From positions 1-64,000 of the forward strand of contig DATJBF010000046.1 of NCBI GenBank assembly GCA_035515475.1: a stretch of DNA of 64,000 bases, in the 5' to 3' direction. The stretch comes from DATJBF01 sp035515475. GTDB taxonomy: Bacteria; Verrucomicrobiota; Verrucomicrobiia; Palsa-1439. The notes under the pieces were generated by a model. The model was given only the letters and a program-made list of their open reading frames with translations. It was not told where the DNA came from and did no database searches. Below, piece after piece: positions 26,735 to 37,150 of this stretch; the stretch's first letter is position 1, and each line of letters opens with the position of its first letter. The translations under genes and the position numbers were made by a program.

Positions 26735-27327
26735 GGCCGGTGGCCCTCGGCTTTCTTCTGCCAGATCTGCCAGCGTTCGCGGCCGGCGAACAACGGGAGC
26801 GAGTCTGTCACTGCCTCGTCCAGAATGCGGGTGAAATTGGCCCCGAACAACGCCTGGGCCTCGGATTCGGTCAGCGGATACGGTGGCGGCTCGTCCTCGT
26901 GCCCGTAAAGGAAGAACCCCACCAACCTTCCGCCGCTCACCAACAACTCCGCCACGCGCTGCACGTACTGCGGCCAAACCTCCGGCGGCAGTGAGCAAAG
27001 GAAGGTTCGTTCATAAACCACGTCAAACTTCTGCCCGCTAAAGTCGTGAGTGAAGAAATCGGCGAGCACAATCCTTTCAGCAAGCGTGCCCAGGACGCGA
27101 CGGGCACGCTCATTCGCAGCCGGTGAATAGTCAACAGCCCAGACGTCCCAACCCCGTGCGTGGAACTCCCGCACCTCGTAGCCCGAACCAGATGCCGGAA
27201 TCAGTGCGCGTCCCGGCGAGGCCGTCGCCAGCCACCTGATCAACGCAATCGGTACGCCACCAAAATCCCACGGCGTCTTGCCGATGCGGTAGCGGCTGTC
27301 CCAGAATTTCATGTCGGTGCTTTTCAT
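26731..27327 (-). CDS. Thiopurine S-methyltransferase-like methyltransferase
   Basis: 198-aa SAM-dependent methyltransferase. The sequence has FWDSRYRIGKTPWDFGGVP near the start, the SAM loop ALIPASGSGYEVREFHARGWDVWAVDYS, and DVVYERTFLCSLPPEVWPQY, a pattern typical of the TPMT family. Starts at ATG 27327 (MKSTDM) or 27312 (MKFWD) are possible. The first makes an ATGA overlap with the preceding remnant. It is coupled to the downstream MFS gene by a 4-bp overlap. The natural substrate is unknown. Confidence 0.88.
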   Translation of the reverse strand: MKSTDMKFWDSRYRIGKTPWDFGGVPIALIRWLATASPGRALIPASGSGYEVREFHARGWDVWAVDYSPAANERARRVLGTLAERIVLADFFTHDFSGQKFDVVYERTFLCSLPPEVWPQYVQRVAELLVSGGRLVGFFLYGHEDEPPPYPLTESEAQALFGANFTRILDEAVTDSLPLFAGRERWQIWQKKAEGHRP

Positions 27328-27494
27328 CTCATCAATGCGACAACCAGGCCGATGATTGCGCCACCCAACACCAGCCACGCCGAATTCACGCGGCAACGCA
27401 ATAACAGGAAAGCGGGTCCCGCCGCCAACCCGACAGCGACCGGATCTACCAACGCCGCAGCTCCCAACCGCCAGGTGACCACGCTTATGCTGCC
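27324..27494 (-). pseudogene. C-terminal remnant of a chromate transporter (ChrA)
   Basis: About 56 residues, SVVTWRLGAAALVDPVAVGLAAGPAFLLLRCRVNSAWLVLGGAIIGLV, match the C-terminal end of CHR-family chromate permeases (WQLGRAALVD, RVNSAWLVLGG). The upstream part of the gene is missing: the frame runs into the 3' end of the next gene at 27524. Its stop still overlaps the methyltransferase start, so this was the middle gene of an operon before deletion. Confidence 0.7.
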
Positions 27495-27523
27495 AATCTT
27501 CTTAGAGTGCGTGCTGTTCATAA

Positions 27524-28303
27524 TCATGGGCCACACGTGAACTGGTACGCAACGTACAATTGGAATTGGGTCGGGCCGTGAATGGACCGGCCCGCGGAAA
27601 ACAGCAGGTGGTGGTCGTCGCTGAAATCAACGACCGTGCCGAGGTTGAACGCAGTGTCGGTCCGTCCGCCAGCTTCCGCGACGGTGCTGTGGGACAGCTC
27701 GCCGCCAATCAGGACGTTCTTGCGGATCTGGCGCTGCAACACCATGCCGAAGAATCCCCAGTCGTGGTTGCCCGCGCCCGGATTGATGTGGTAACCGCCG
27801 CCGCCGTAGACGGTCCACGCGCGGTCTTCCGTGCCCCAGCTTTTCTGCAGCCAGACCGGCAAAAAAGCTTGCACGTGCCCGCTACCCAAATTGTCGTCGG
27901 CGTTGCCGGTGGGAATCTCCAGCAACGGGAAAATGCCCGCCTGCGGAAGACGAGCCGTTTCCTGAAGAAACCGATACTTGGCACCGAGTTCTGTGTCGCC
28001 GTAGCCGTAGTGCCGGCTGCCCCGGGTTGGCGAGTCGTAGGCCAGCGGCGCGAGCAGATGAAGCTGCAAGTTGCGGATCACTCCGTAGTTCACCTCGAAG
28101 TGCGGGGCGGTCCCCGACCAATCTTCGGCGGTCTTGGCGTCTTGCGATGCGACGTAGAATTCCCAGTGCCGATACTCGACCGGCTCCGGGTCATCCGTGA
28201 CGAAGGGCGGCCCGCCTAGCAAACGCAATGGGTGAACCAACAGCGCCGCGGCCAACCACAGCAAACCGGTGACGAAATCTCGCCCGTTGATTTCGCCGTT
28301 CAT
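27524..28303 (-). CDS. Putative outer-membrane beta-barrel protein
   Basis: 259-aa exported protein. It starts MNGEINGRDF with a hydrophobic stretch (FVTGLLWLAAALLVHPL). The mature part has alternating aromatic/hydrophobic strands (WEFYVASQ, LQLHLLAPLAY, YGYGDTELGAKYRFLQ, WTVYGGGGYHINPG, FQLYVAYQF) ending in Phe plus a short tail, as in beta-barrel proteins. GYGDTELGAKYRF and LEIPTG are common in proteins annotated as phenol-degradation-pathway-like outer-membrane proteins. It is likely a channel or envelope component of unknown cargo. Confidence 0.7.
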   Translation of the reverse strand: MNGEINGRDFVTGLLWLAAALLVHPLRLLGGPPFVTDDPEPVEYRHWEFYVASQDAKTAEDWSGTAPHFEVNYGVIRNLQLHLLAPLAYDSPTRGSRHYGYGDTELGAKYRFLQETARLPQAGIFPLLEIPTGNADDNLGSGHVQAFLPVWLQKSWGTEDRAWTVYGGGGYHINPGAGNHDWGFFGMVLQRQIRKNVLIGGELSHSTVAEAGGRTDTAFNLGTVVDFSDDHHLLFSAGRSIHGPTQFQLYVAYQFTCGP

Positions 28304-28403
28304 TTCTCGTCGGGCGGCAGGAGAAGAGAGGAAGCGTCGCCACCATTGGGGGAATTTCGGTGCCGATGGCAAACGCACAGCCTCGCCAGATCGCCAGGTT
28401 TGT

Positions 28404-28898
28404 TCATGACGCCTGGCGCCCTTTTCGGCCGCCCCGGGCGGCGTCGATCGACCAACGCCCCGGACCGACGATCAGCAGGAAAACCAATCCGAGGAACATG
28501 GAGAAATCGGTGCGCGCCTCGTGGATCATACTCAGGAATCCGTAGTGCGACAGCTTCATCACGGTGAACGTCCAGAAACCGTGGCCGAGCAGGACCGGGA
28601 TCTTCGTCGAGACAATGGCGACCGAAATGTCGATCAGCAAGGGGATCGCCGCCAGCCGCGTCAGCAACCCGATCAGGACGAGTGTACCGCAAACGATTTC
28701 CACACCGCCAACAAATGGGCCCATCACCTGGGGCCAGGGGATTCCGATCTTCTCGAATCGACCGCCGGCCAACTCGGCGGGGTAAAGGAATTTCAGGATA
28801 CCTTCAACGAGGAAGACGCTGCCCACCATCAAGCGGATCAGAACGAACGCCCGACGTCCGCCGCCAGCCTGCCGTTGTTGTGAAGGTTGTGACGTCAT
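28404..28898 (-). CDS. DoxX-family membrane protein
   Basis: 164-aa integral membrane protein with four predicted helices (LIRLMVGSVFLVEGILKFLYP, FVGGVEIVCGTLVLIGLLTR, the IPLLIDISVAIVSTKIP region, and FSMFLGLVFLLIVGPGRWSID). The GILKFLYPAEL and GPGRWSID motifs are typical of DoxX. It lies downstream of the CusA-like gene on the same strand with about 100 bp between. DoxX proteins often take part in redox or thiol-stress defence; the role here is not known. Confidence 0.88.
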   Translation of the reverse strand: MTSQPSQQRQAGGGRRAFVLIRLMVGSVFLVEGILKFLYPAELAGGRFEKIGIPWPQVMGPFVGGVEIVCGTLVLIGLLTRLAAIPLLIDISVAIVSTKIPVLLGHGFWTFTVMKLSHYGFLSMIHEARTDFSMFLGLVFLLIVGPGRWSIDAARGGRKGRQAS

Positions 28899-29001
28899 GC
28901 TCGGGAAACCCCGATTCCGTGTCCGCCTTCCTCTGCACAGTAGGCATGGACGGCTCGGTTTTCAACGCCAATTGCCGGCGCCCCTCCGTCAACCGACAGC
29001 G

Positions 29002-32112
<3,111 letters not shown>

Positions 32113-32121
32113 GGCGAACTG

Positions 32122-32797
32122 CTATTCCCCGAATTGGCTCTTGAGCAATTCGGACTTCAGAAGAGAGCTTCCCTTGGTTACCACGTGCTCGCCGTCTTTG
32201 AGGCCATCGAGGATTTCAGCATTTCCGTTCTGGGCACGACCTGTCTTGATGACACGCTTGGTGAACGTGTGGGCGTCGGTGGCGACAAACACAATTTCCT
32301 GATCGTCCAGCCGCTGCACTGCTTCGTCGGGAATCACAACGACGTTGTCCACCGTGCCGGTGACAATATCCACGTCGGCGAACATGCCGGGTTTGAGTCG
32401 CGCGGTTTGGTTGTCGGTTTCGATCCGCACCGGCACCGTCCGTGACTTCTCCTCGACTTCGGGGTCGATCAGAACGACCTTGCCCGTGAACGATTCATCG
32501 GGATACGCTGTCGTGTGGACGGTCGCTTCCTGGCCGACGCGCACGGCAGCGATGTCACTCACGTTTACGTCGGCGATGACCCAGACGTTTGTCGGGTCGC
32601 TAATGGTGTAGAGGTCTCTGGTCTTATCCACCGTCTCGCCGACCGTACCGAGCCGCTCGACGACGAGTCCGCTGATGGGGGCTTTCAGTTCCAAAAGTTT
32701 GAGTAATTCGGGGCTGTCGACGAGCGCCATCACATCGCCTTGGTGGACTGCGGCGCCGACGTCGTAATTCATCGTTGCAATACGACCCTCAAATGTC
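32122..32797 (-). pseudogene. Efflux adaptor (CusB/CzcB-type), 3' fragment split by IS
   Basis: C-terminal two-thirds of a heavy-metal RND adaptor: MNYDVGAAVHQGDVMALVDS, then LKAPISGLVVERLGTVGETVD, ISDPTNVWVIADVNVSDIA and the barrel region to LLKSELLKSQFGE. Reading upstream of the first Met gives TFEGRIAT, which joins in frame to the 5' fragment at 35522-35798 once the IS and one 8-bp duplication are removed. An internal ATG at 32772 could still yield a truncated protein, but it would lack signal and anchor. Confidence 0.9.
32790..32797. repeat. Target-site duplication, left copy
   Basis: The 8-bp word caaatgtc directly abuts the left end of the element and is repeated at the right end (35522-35529). 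It marks the insertion site in the adaptor gene. Confidence 0.9.
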
Positions 32798-32816
32798 GGT
32801 AGTGCGTCAGTTTGAA
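32798..32816 (+). repeat. Left terminal inverted repeat of the IS
   Basis: Nineteen bases beginning ggtagtgcgtcag are identical to the reverse complement of the right end. Similarity continues a few bases farther (atc) if one base is skipped. Confidence 0.93.
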
Positions 32817-32938
32817 ATCAGATAGTTTTCCGTATCCCTTTAGCCCGCCAGTAAAATCCTCTCTTCGCGGTCGTTTGTTCGACCCATTGTGCCCATGAGG
32901 GGCCGATGCACCGTGCGGAATAGAGGATATGGTAAAGG

Positions 32939-33295
32939 CTACCTTGGTTGTGTCGTTGGTAACGCTGGCGCTGATTGTGTTGGTTGTGGTCGGGAACTAT
33001 CGCTTGGACCAGCGGGTGCAGAAGCTGGAAACCATTTGCGGATTACGGGCCACGCAGCAATAGCGGCGAATATCATCGTAAGCAGCGCTATCCAAAAACC
33101 CAAACTGTGCGGTTCTGGTTTGGTGACTTGCTCTTGTATCTTTTCCAAGTGTAGGCGCTGGCGCTCTGCCTGTCGTCGGTCCAACTCTGCGCGACACGCC
33201 TCGAAAGCCGGCGAGGGATACCGGGATTGAGACATCCGTTTGTGTAGCTCTTCGTCTGTATCACCACGATAATCGAAGTCATTAGGGAAGGCCAT
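32939..33295 (-). CDS. IS cargo: small membrane protein, 118 aa
   Basis: The N-terminal half is polar and helical (MAFPNDFDYRGDTDEELHKRMSQSRYP, FEACRAELDRRQAERQRLH). One transmembrane helix follows (LGFWIALLTMIFAAIAAWPVI), and the tail is Pro/Ser-rich. No family recognised. It starts 12 bp after the transposase stop on the same strand, inside the IS, so it is probably co-transcribed with the transposase. Confidence 0.6.
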   Translation of the reverse strand: MAFPNDFDYRGDTDEELHKRMSQSRYPSPAFEACRAELDRRQAERQRLHLEKIQEQVTKPEPHSLGFWIALLTMIFAAIAAWPVIRKWFPASAPAGPSDSSRPQPTQSAPALPTTQPR

Positions 33296-33307
33296 TTGCT
33301 TTGCAGT

Positions 33308-34132
33308 TCAGTCTAGCAAAGCAACGATTTCTTCCAAGCTCCAAACGTGATCGGCAACGCCCGCTTCCATTGCTGGCGTCACACGCAGACTCTGGTGTAT
33401 GCGTGCGTAGTTGTAGTGCATGTAGTGGAGCGCAATCGCGTGTTCCAGCATAGTGACTTTCTTTGAGAAGGCGTTGGTTAGCCGCGTGAATCGGCGCATC
33501 TGCATCCGCATCGTCAGGTTTTGGCGCTCGGTGTAGCTGGTTGAGATGTGCGCGGGGTCGGGGTCGCCGGAGACTCGCAGGGTCGTGCAACCAGTGCATT
33601 GTGGCGGGCTGTAATGGTGCTCTGTGCCCGTTGGGTTGCCGTACATCTTGACCAGCATGGCGTAATCAATCTCACTGCCGAAAGCATCCTCGACGGCTGA
33701 CAGATAAGCCTTGTGGCCGTCAGTAGTGAGTTGCACACGATTCACAAGGCGGCTTTTGAGATCGTGGATGAAGTGATAGGCGGCGCCCGCATCGCGGCTA
33801 CTGACCAGCCAGCAAGGAACGAGTTTTGTGTCAGCATCCAAGGCGACCCATGTCCACACGTCGCCATAGCCCCACTTGCCTTTTAATTCATCGGGCAGGT
33901 TGCGCTCCTTCGCGTGGCAATAAGTCCAGATTTCGTCACACTGAATCTTGGTGGACGTTAGGCCCCGCAGGTGTTCATCTTGATACTCGGCGCAAGCCCG
34001 GCCCAGATCGGCCAGCAGCTTGGCAACGGTGTTCTGTGCTGCCCCTGTCATGCGCTGGACGGCCCGCATCGAGTTGCCTTCGACCAGTGCGGCAACGATT
34101 GCGACTCGTTTATCTGTACTGAGCTTGTTCAT
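33308..34132 (-). CDS. IS1-family-like DDE transposase
   Basis: 274-aa transposase. The N-terminal helix-turn-helix region is NKLSTDKRVAIVAALVEGNSMRAVQRMTGAAQNTVAKLL. The DDE residues appear in TKIQCDEIWTYCHAK (D1), VQLTTDGHKAYLSAVE (D2) and SYTERQNLTMRMQMRRFTRLTN (E). An intervening Cys-pair segment (SPPQCTGCTTLRV) and the ending TPAMEAGVADHVWSLEEIVALL match transposases annotated as IS1-like. It is intact, with no frameshift, and lies within perfect terminal repeats, so the element may be active. Confidence 0.93.
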   Translation of the reverse strand: MNKLSTDKRVAIVAALVEGNSMRAVQRMTGAAQNTVAKLLADLGRACAEYQDEHLRGLTSTKIQCDEIWTYCHAKERNLPDELKGKWGYGDVWTWVALDADTKLVPCWLVSSRDAGAAYHFIHDLKSRLVNRVQLTTDGHKAYLSAVEDAFGSEIDYAMLVKMYGNPTGTEHHYSPPQCTGCTTLRVSGDPDPAHISTSYTERQNLTMRMQMRRFTRLTNAFSKKVTMLEHAIALHYMHYNYARIHQSLRVTPAMEAGVADHVWSLEEIVALLD

Positions 34133-34235
34133 AGATCAAAGGTAGCAGCTAATGCTTGAGCGGTCAAGCATAAAATGCATAACAATTCTTCAGCTTTGAA
34201 CAAGCGCGGAAGCCGCGCTCGGAGGGGCTTGGAGT

Positions 34236-34577
34236 CTAGGTTAAGACCTGATCGAAGGCTTGCTCTAACTGACTCTTACGAATTCTGGATGCGGAGCCGA
34301 AGCGAGTACGGGCCGATTCAAATACACGTTCCGCCTTCTTCACAAGCACGCGAAAACCCACTTGTGCAATGTTGTGCTTATTGAAGTTTAGGATGCGGAA
34401 ACCAGTGGGCATACCGGTGAATATGCCGATTTCCATGAGCAACACATCGTCAATCTCTTCTACGATTGACGGCTCTCCCGTTTTAAATGTGACATAATAA
34501 ATATCATCTTCCTGATCGTAGTGCTCAGAGAAGTCGATGTTCATTATTCCTTTTTGGCCCTTCATTATCATCCTCAT
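34236..34577 (-). CDS. IS cargo: DUF2283-like protein
   Basis: 113 aa from ATG 34577, which overlaps the stop of the upstream nuclease-like gene (ATGA). The core, MNIDFSEHYDQEDDIYYVTFKTGEPSIVEEIDDVLLMEIGIFTG plus RILNFNKH, follows the DUF2283 pattern (YDxExDxLYI, then a DDxL strand and ILNF). It is followed by a basic tail. DUF2283 genes are often paired with small nuclease-like genes, so this is probably the antitoxin-like half of a module. Function is inferred from pairing only. Confidence 0.7.
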   Translation of the reverse strand: MRMIMKGQKGIMNIDFSEHYDQEDDIYYVTFKTGEPSIVEEIDDVLLMEIGIFTGMPTGFRILNFNKHNIAQVGFRVLVKKAERVFESARTRFGSASRIRKSQLEQAFDQVLT

Positions 34578-34942
34578 GCGGGTTTGAATTCCTTCCCATC
34601 TTTCGGCTTCACAACCGGATAAACGGTACAAATCCGCTTTCTGTTTTCATCAATTACGACAGCAAAATATACACCATCGTTGAACGTTGTCGATATGGTC
34701 GGAGCTATCATTATGGTGCTGAACCGCTTGTAATACATGAACTGTGTCGGCTCATGCTTGTGGTGTCGTACCACATCTGGATTGATCAACGTCGTAGGAA
34801 TTTTCTCCCCATTGAGAGGGTAATAATACCTCTCTGGCTCTGAACAGATCTCATCCCACTTGTTCTTGGAGAGCGTAACGCTACCATGATATTTCGTTGG
34901 GAAAGTTACTTTCCCGTCTGCTCCAAATGCGATTCCTGCCAC
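34574..34942 (-). CDS. IS cargo: small nuclease-like or toxin-like protein, 122 aa
   Basis: No firm family. The pattern VTLSKNKWDEICSEPERYYYPLNGEKIPTTLINPDVVRHHKHEPTQFMYYKRF, followed by beta strands (VYFAVVIDENRKRICTVYPVV), resembles the barnase/EndoU/ColicinE5-like (PBECR, DUF4258-type) fold in which a prospective substrate contact is followed by a strand ending TVYPV. It is coupled by ATGA to a DUF2283-like gene downstream, the arrangement expected of a toxin with its antitoxin. AT-rich codon use relative to the chromosome supports arrival with the element. Confidence 0.55.
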   Translation of the reverse strand: MAGIAFGADGKVTFPTKYHGSVTLSKNKWDEICSEPERYYYPLNGEKIPTTLINPDVVRHHKHEPTQFMYYKRFSTIMIAPTISTTFNDGVYFAVVIDENRKRICTVYPVVKPKDGKEFKPA

Positions 34943-35216
34943 TGGCGGATACCTCGAATCCTAGATTTGCAAAGAACAACAAGACAGACCCAAGCCCCGA
35001 ATGTTTAGCCCGAGTAGCCTTCTTTGTAATCTTTGCCTTTTGGTTGCGGTCAGTTTGCTGTCGTCCATTTGCACCGTGAACGCTCCAAGCCGATTGGCAT
35101 ATTACGGAGCCACTGAACCGCTCAGGCGAGAGAGAGAATGACATGACGCACCGGACCATGCAAGCTATTTTATTGCGAAATGTGGCGCATCGCGGACTTG
35201 TCTGCCTGAATGCGAA

Positions 35217-35456
35217 TTAGGGTGCTTTCGACCAGCGAGATTTTGCTGCTTTTCGTGCAATTTCTGCACGTTTTCTGGCCGTAAGCTTCTTTGCCCTTGC
35301 CTTGCCGCCCTTTAGCCCCCCAAGTCTCCCTAGATACACCGCAGCCGGGTTCTTTTCTGGCTTTGGCTGATCTGTCTGCCCGGTAGATTGCGCCACGATA
35401 CGAGCAGCAAGCTGGTTTATGTCCTCGGATTTGGGCTTCCTTGACCGCTTAGGCAT
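35217..35456 (-). CDS. IS cargo: small basic protein, 79 aa
   Basis: Lys/Arg/Ala-rich protein starting at ATG 35456 (PKRSRKPKSEDINQLAARIV). It has a conserved-looking motif RLGGLKGGKARAKKLTARKRAEIARKAAKSRW, widely seen in short hypothetical proteins near mobile elements. It may bind DNA; the histone-tail-like composition is the only basis. It is the first gene after the right end of the IS. Confidence 0.65.
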   Translation of the reverse strand: MPKRSRKPKSEDINQLAARIVAQSTGQTDQPKPEKNPAAVYLGRLGGLKGGKARAKKLTARKRAEIARKAAKSRWSKAP

Positions 35457-35502
35457 ACCTGCATCATGGCACAACGCGGGACGGCTGGCAAGGGCCGCGA
35501 GA

Positions 35503-35521
35503 TTCAAACTGACGCACTACC
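35503..35521 (-). repeat. Right terminal inverted repeat of the IS
   Basis: The sequence ttcaaactgacgc to the end at 35521 is the exact reverse complement of the left 19-bp end. The 8-bp duplication caaatgtc follows at 35522-35529. Confidence 0.93.
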
Positions 35522-35798
35522 CAAATGTCGAAGTGACCTTGGCAGTGTGATTGAGGTTGAAACTGACATGGCCCGGCGCCCGCAATGTGAGGCTCAGCTT
35601 TCCGTGGCCGACGGTAATGCTGTTGATGGTTACCAGCTTCAGGCTTTCGTCGCTTAGTTGGACAGTGTCCTTCTGCTCCGGGGCCGGCTGAGTCACGGGA
35701 TTCTTCCCCGGTTCGTCAACGTCTTTCTTGCCGCAGCCCGTCAGCAGCGCCGCGCAGGCGGCGGCAATCCCCAGTTGGATGAGATCGTGTCGAGTCAT
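35522..35798 (-). pseudogene. Efflux adaptor (CusB/CzcB-type), 5' fragment split by IS
   Basis: N-terminal 90 residues of the adaptor: lipoprotein-type signal (LGIAAACAALLTGCGKK, with Cys in a lipobox-like LLTGC), Asp/Pro-rich linker, then LRAPGHVSFNLNHTAKVTST, the first barrel/lipoyl strand. The frame stops within the IS inverted repeat. Its ATG (35798) overlaps the stop of the tolC-like gene (ATGA), which shows the original operon order tolC-like, adaptor, RND pump. Confidence 0.9.
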
Positions 35799-37063
35799 TT
35801 CGCTTTCTCCTGCAGTTCCGACAATGGCATGCCCGCTGCCGTTTCGAGCGCCGCCTGCGCGTCGTAAAGTTTCTGCAACGAATCGAAGTAGTCCGCCCGG
35901 GCGTCGAAGTAGGTGCGCTGGGTTTCGAGGTAGATCAACAATGGCGTGCGCCCCCCGGCGTAGCCCTGGCCAGCGTCATCCAGTGCGCGCTTGAGTTTGG
36001 CAAAGAACTCCGGAGTGAACAGCGCCAGTGATTCCCGGGCGGAAACGAGGTTGTGATACGCAGTCGTGACATCGCGGAGGACCTCCTGCTGCAGTTTTTC
36101 CAGTTCCGCCAGCGCGCTTTGCTGTTCTGCGGTGGCCGTGGCGATTTCGCCGCTCTTCCGGTCCCACAACGGCAGTGGCAACGTGATGCCGAATTGGTAG
36201 GTTTGTTCGTCGGGAAGATACTCGACGCTCGGGCCGACCGTGAAATCCGGCAACCGCGATTTGCGGACAGACCGGAGATTCAACCCCGTGCGCTCGACTT
36301 CGGTCACCTGGATCTTAAGGCTCGGATTGGACGCCGCCACCTGTTGCAGCAGAGTTGTTTCCGGCGGCACAATCACCACGGCACTGAGCGCGCCCGTCAC
36401 CTCAAAGTCTGTGTCGGGCCTGCGACCGAGCAGAGTACTCAACGCCGCGCGTGCCGCCGCCCGTTGGGCTTGCGCATCGCCGAGCGCCTTCTGGGCCGTC
36501 ACTACTTCGACTTCGGCCTTCGTCGCATCAAACTCGGACGCAAAGCCATTGGCGACCCGTTTGCGGGCCGCTTCCAGGAACGTCTTGGACAACGTCACGC
36601 CCTGCTCTTTGAGCGCGAGCACCTGTTGGAAGACCAAGAGCGTGTAAAAAGAGCGGCGAACCTGTATGTCGAGTTGCTCGCGAAACGCCGTCAGCGCCAA
36701 CTCGCGGAGTTCCACGTCCTTCTCGGCCAGGGCCCGTCGCAGGCTGCGTTTGCCCGGAAACTCGAAGGTTTGGGTGAGTTCGAAGACGCCGTCAAACTCG
36801 CGTGAGGAGGGGCCGCCCGACGGCTCTGATCTTCGCAGGCCGGGAAGGGCGGACAACGACGGGTTGTCCCACGTGTTGGCAGTGGTCACCTCACCGCGCG
36901 CGGCGGCAACGCCCGCCGAGAGAGCCCGGATTTCCGGATTATTCTCTTGCGCTTCGCGGACGGCGGCCGCCACCGTCAGAGCCGGAGGTGGCGCAGACCA
37001 CGCTGTCGTACACGCGACCACGGCCCAAGCGAGACGTGTCAGCCGAATCGTACCATGAGCCAT
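35795..37063 (-). CDS. TolC-family outer-membrane efflux protein
   Basis: 422-aa CusC/CzcC-type channel from ATG 37063 (MAHGTIRL). After a signal sequence it begins LTVAAAVREAQENNPEIRALSAGVAAARGEVTTANTWDNPSLS, the usual OEP repeat. Two long coiled-coil arms follow (LEAARKRVANGFASEFDATKAEVEVVTAQKALGDAQ, and ERTGLNLRSVRKSRLPDFTVGPS with the end YLETQRTYFDARADYFDSLQKLYDAQ). It is first among the metal-efflux proteins, coupled by overlap to the split adaptor. It could also serve the MdtABC-like pump. Confidence 0.92.
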   Translation of the reverse strand: MAHGTIRLTRLAWAVVACTTAWSAPPPALTVAAAVREAQENNPEIRALSAGVAAARGEVTTANTWDNPSLSALPGLRRSEPSGGPSSREFDGVFELTQTFEFPGKRSLRRALAEKDVELRELALTAFREQLDIQVRRSFYTLLVFQQVLALKEQGVTLSKTFLEAARKRVANGFASEFDATKAEVEVVTAQKALGDAQAQRAAARAALSTLLGRRPDTDFEVTGALSAVVIVPPETTLLQQVAASNPSLKIQVTEVERTGLNLRSVRKSRLPDFTVGPSVEYLPDEQTYQFGITLPLPLWDRKSGEIATATAEQQSALAELEKLQQEVLRDVTTAYHNLVSARESLALFTPEFFAKLKRALDDAGQGYAGGRTPLLIYLETQRTYFDARADYFDSLQKLYDAQAALETAAGMPLSELQEKAK

Positions 37064-37150
37064 TTTCGTTTGTATACTTATACTCACAGGTCCAAAACGC
37101 CAGAACGCGACCGATGAAACCAGCGAGACCGCCGGAGACCCAGTCAACGT

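Larger units (their letters stand above)
32798..35521 (-). mobile_element. IS1-like element with cargo genes, 2,724 bp
   Basis: Bounded by perfect 19-bp terminal inverted repeats beginning GGTAGTGCGTCAG (32798-32816 and 35503-35521) and flanked by an 8-bp duplication, caaatgtc. It carries one DDE transposase plus four other genes on the same strand: a membrane protein, a DUF2283-like protein, a nuclease-like or toxin-like protein and a small basic protein. Excision in silico restores the adaptor reading frame exactly. The unbroken duplication and perfect ends indicate recent insertion. The length is well above a simple IS, so this is a transporter-type IS with passengers. Confidence 0.93.

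Noticed and set aside
34881..35159. 92-aa minus-strand frame in the IS
   Set aside because: It overlaps the nuclease-like gene in another frame, and its composition (FSLSPERFSG, ATRAKHSG) shows no ordered features.
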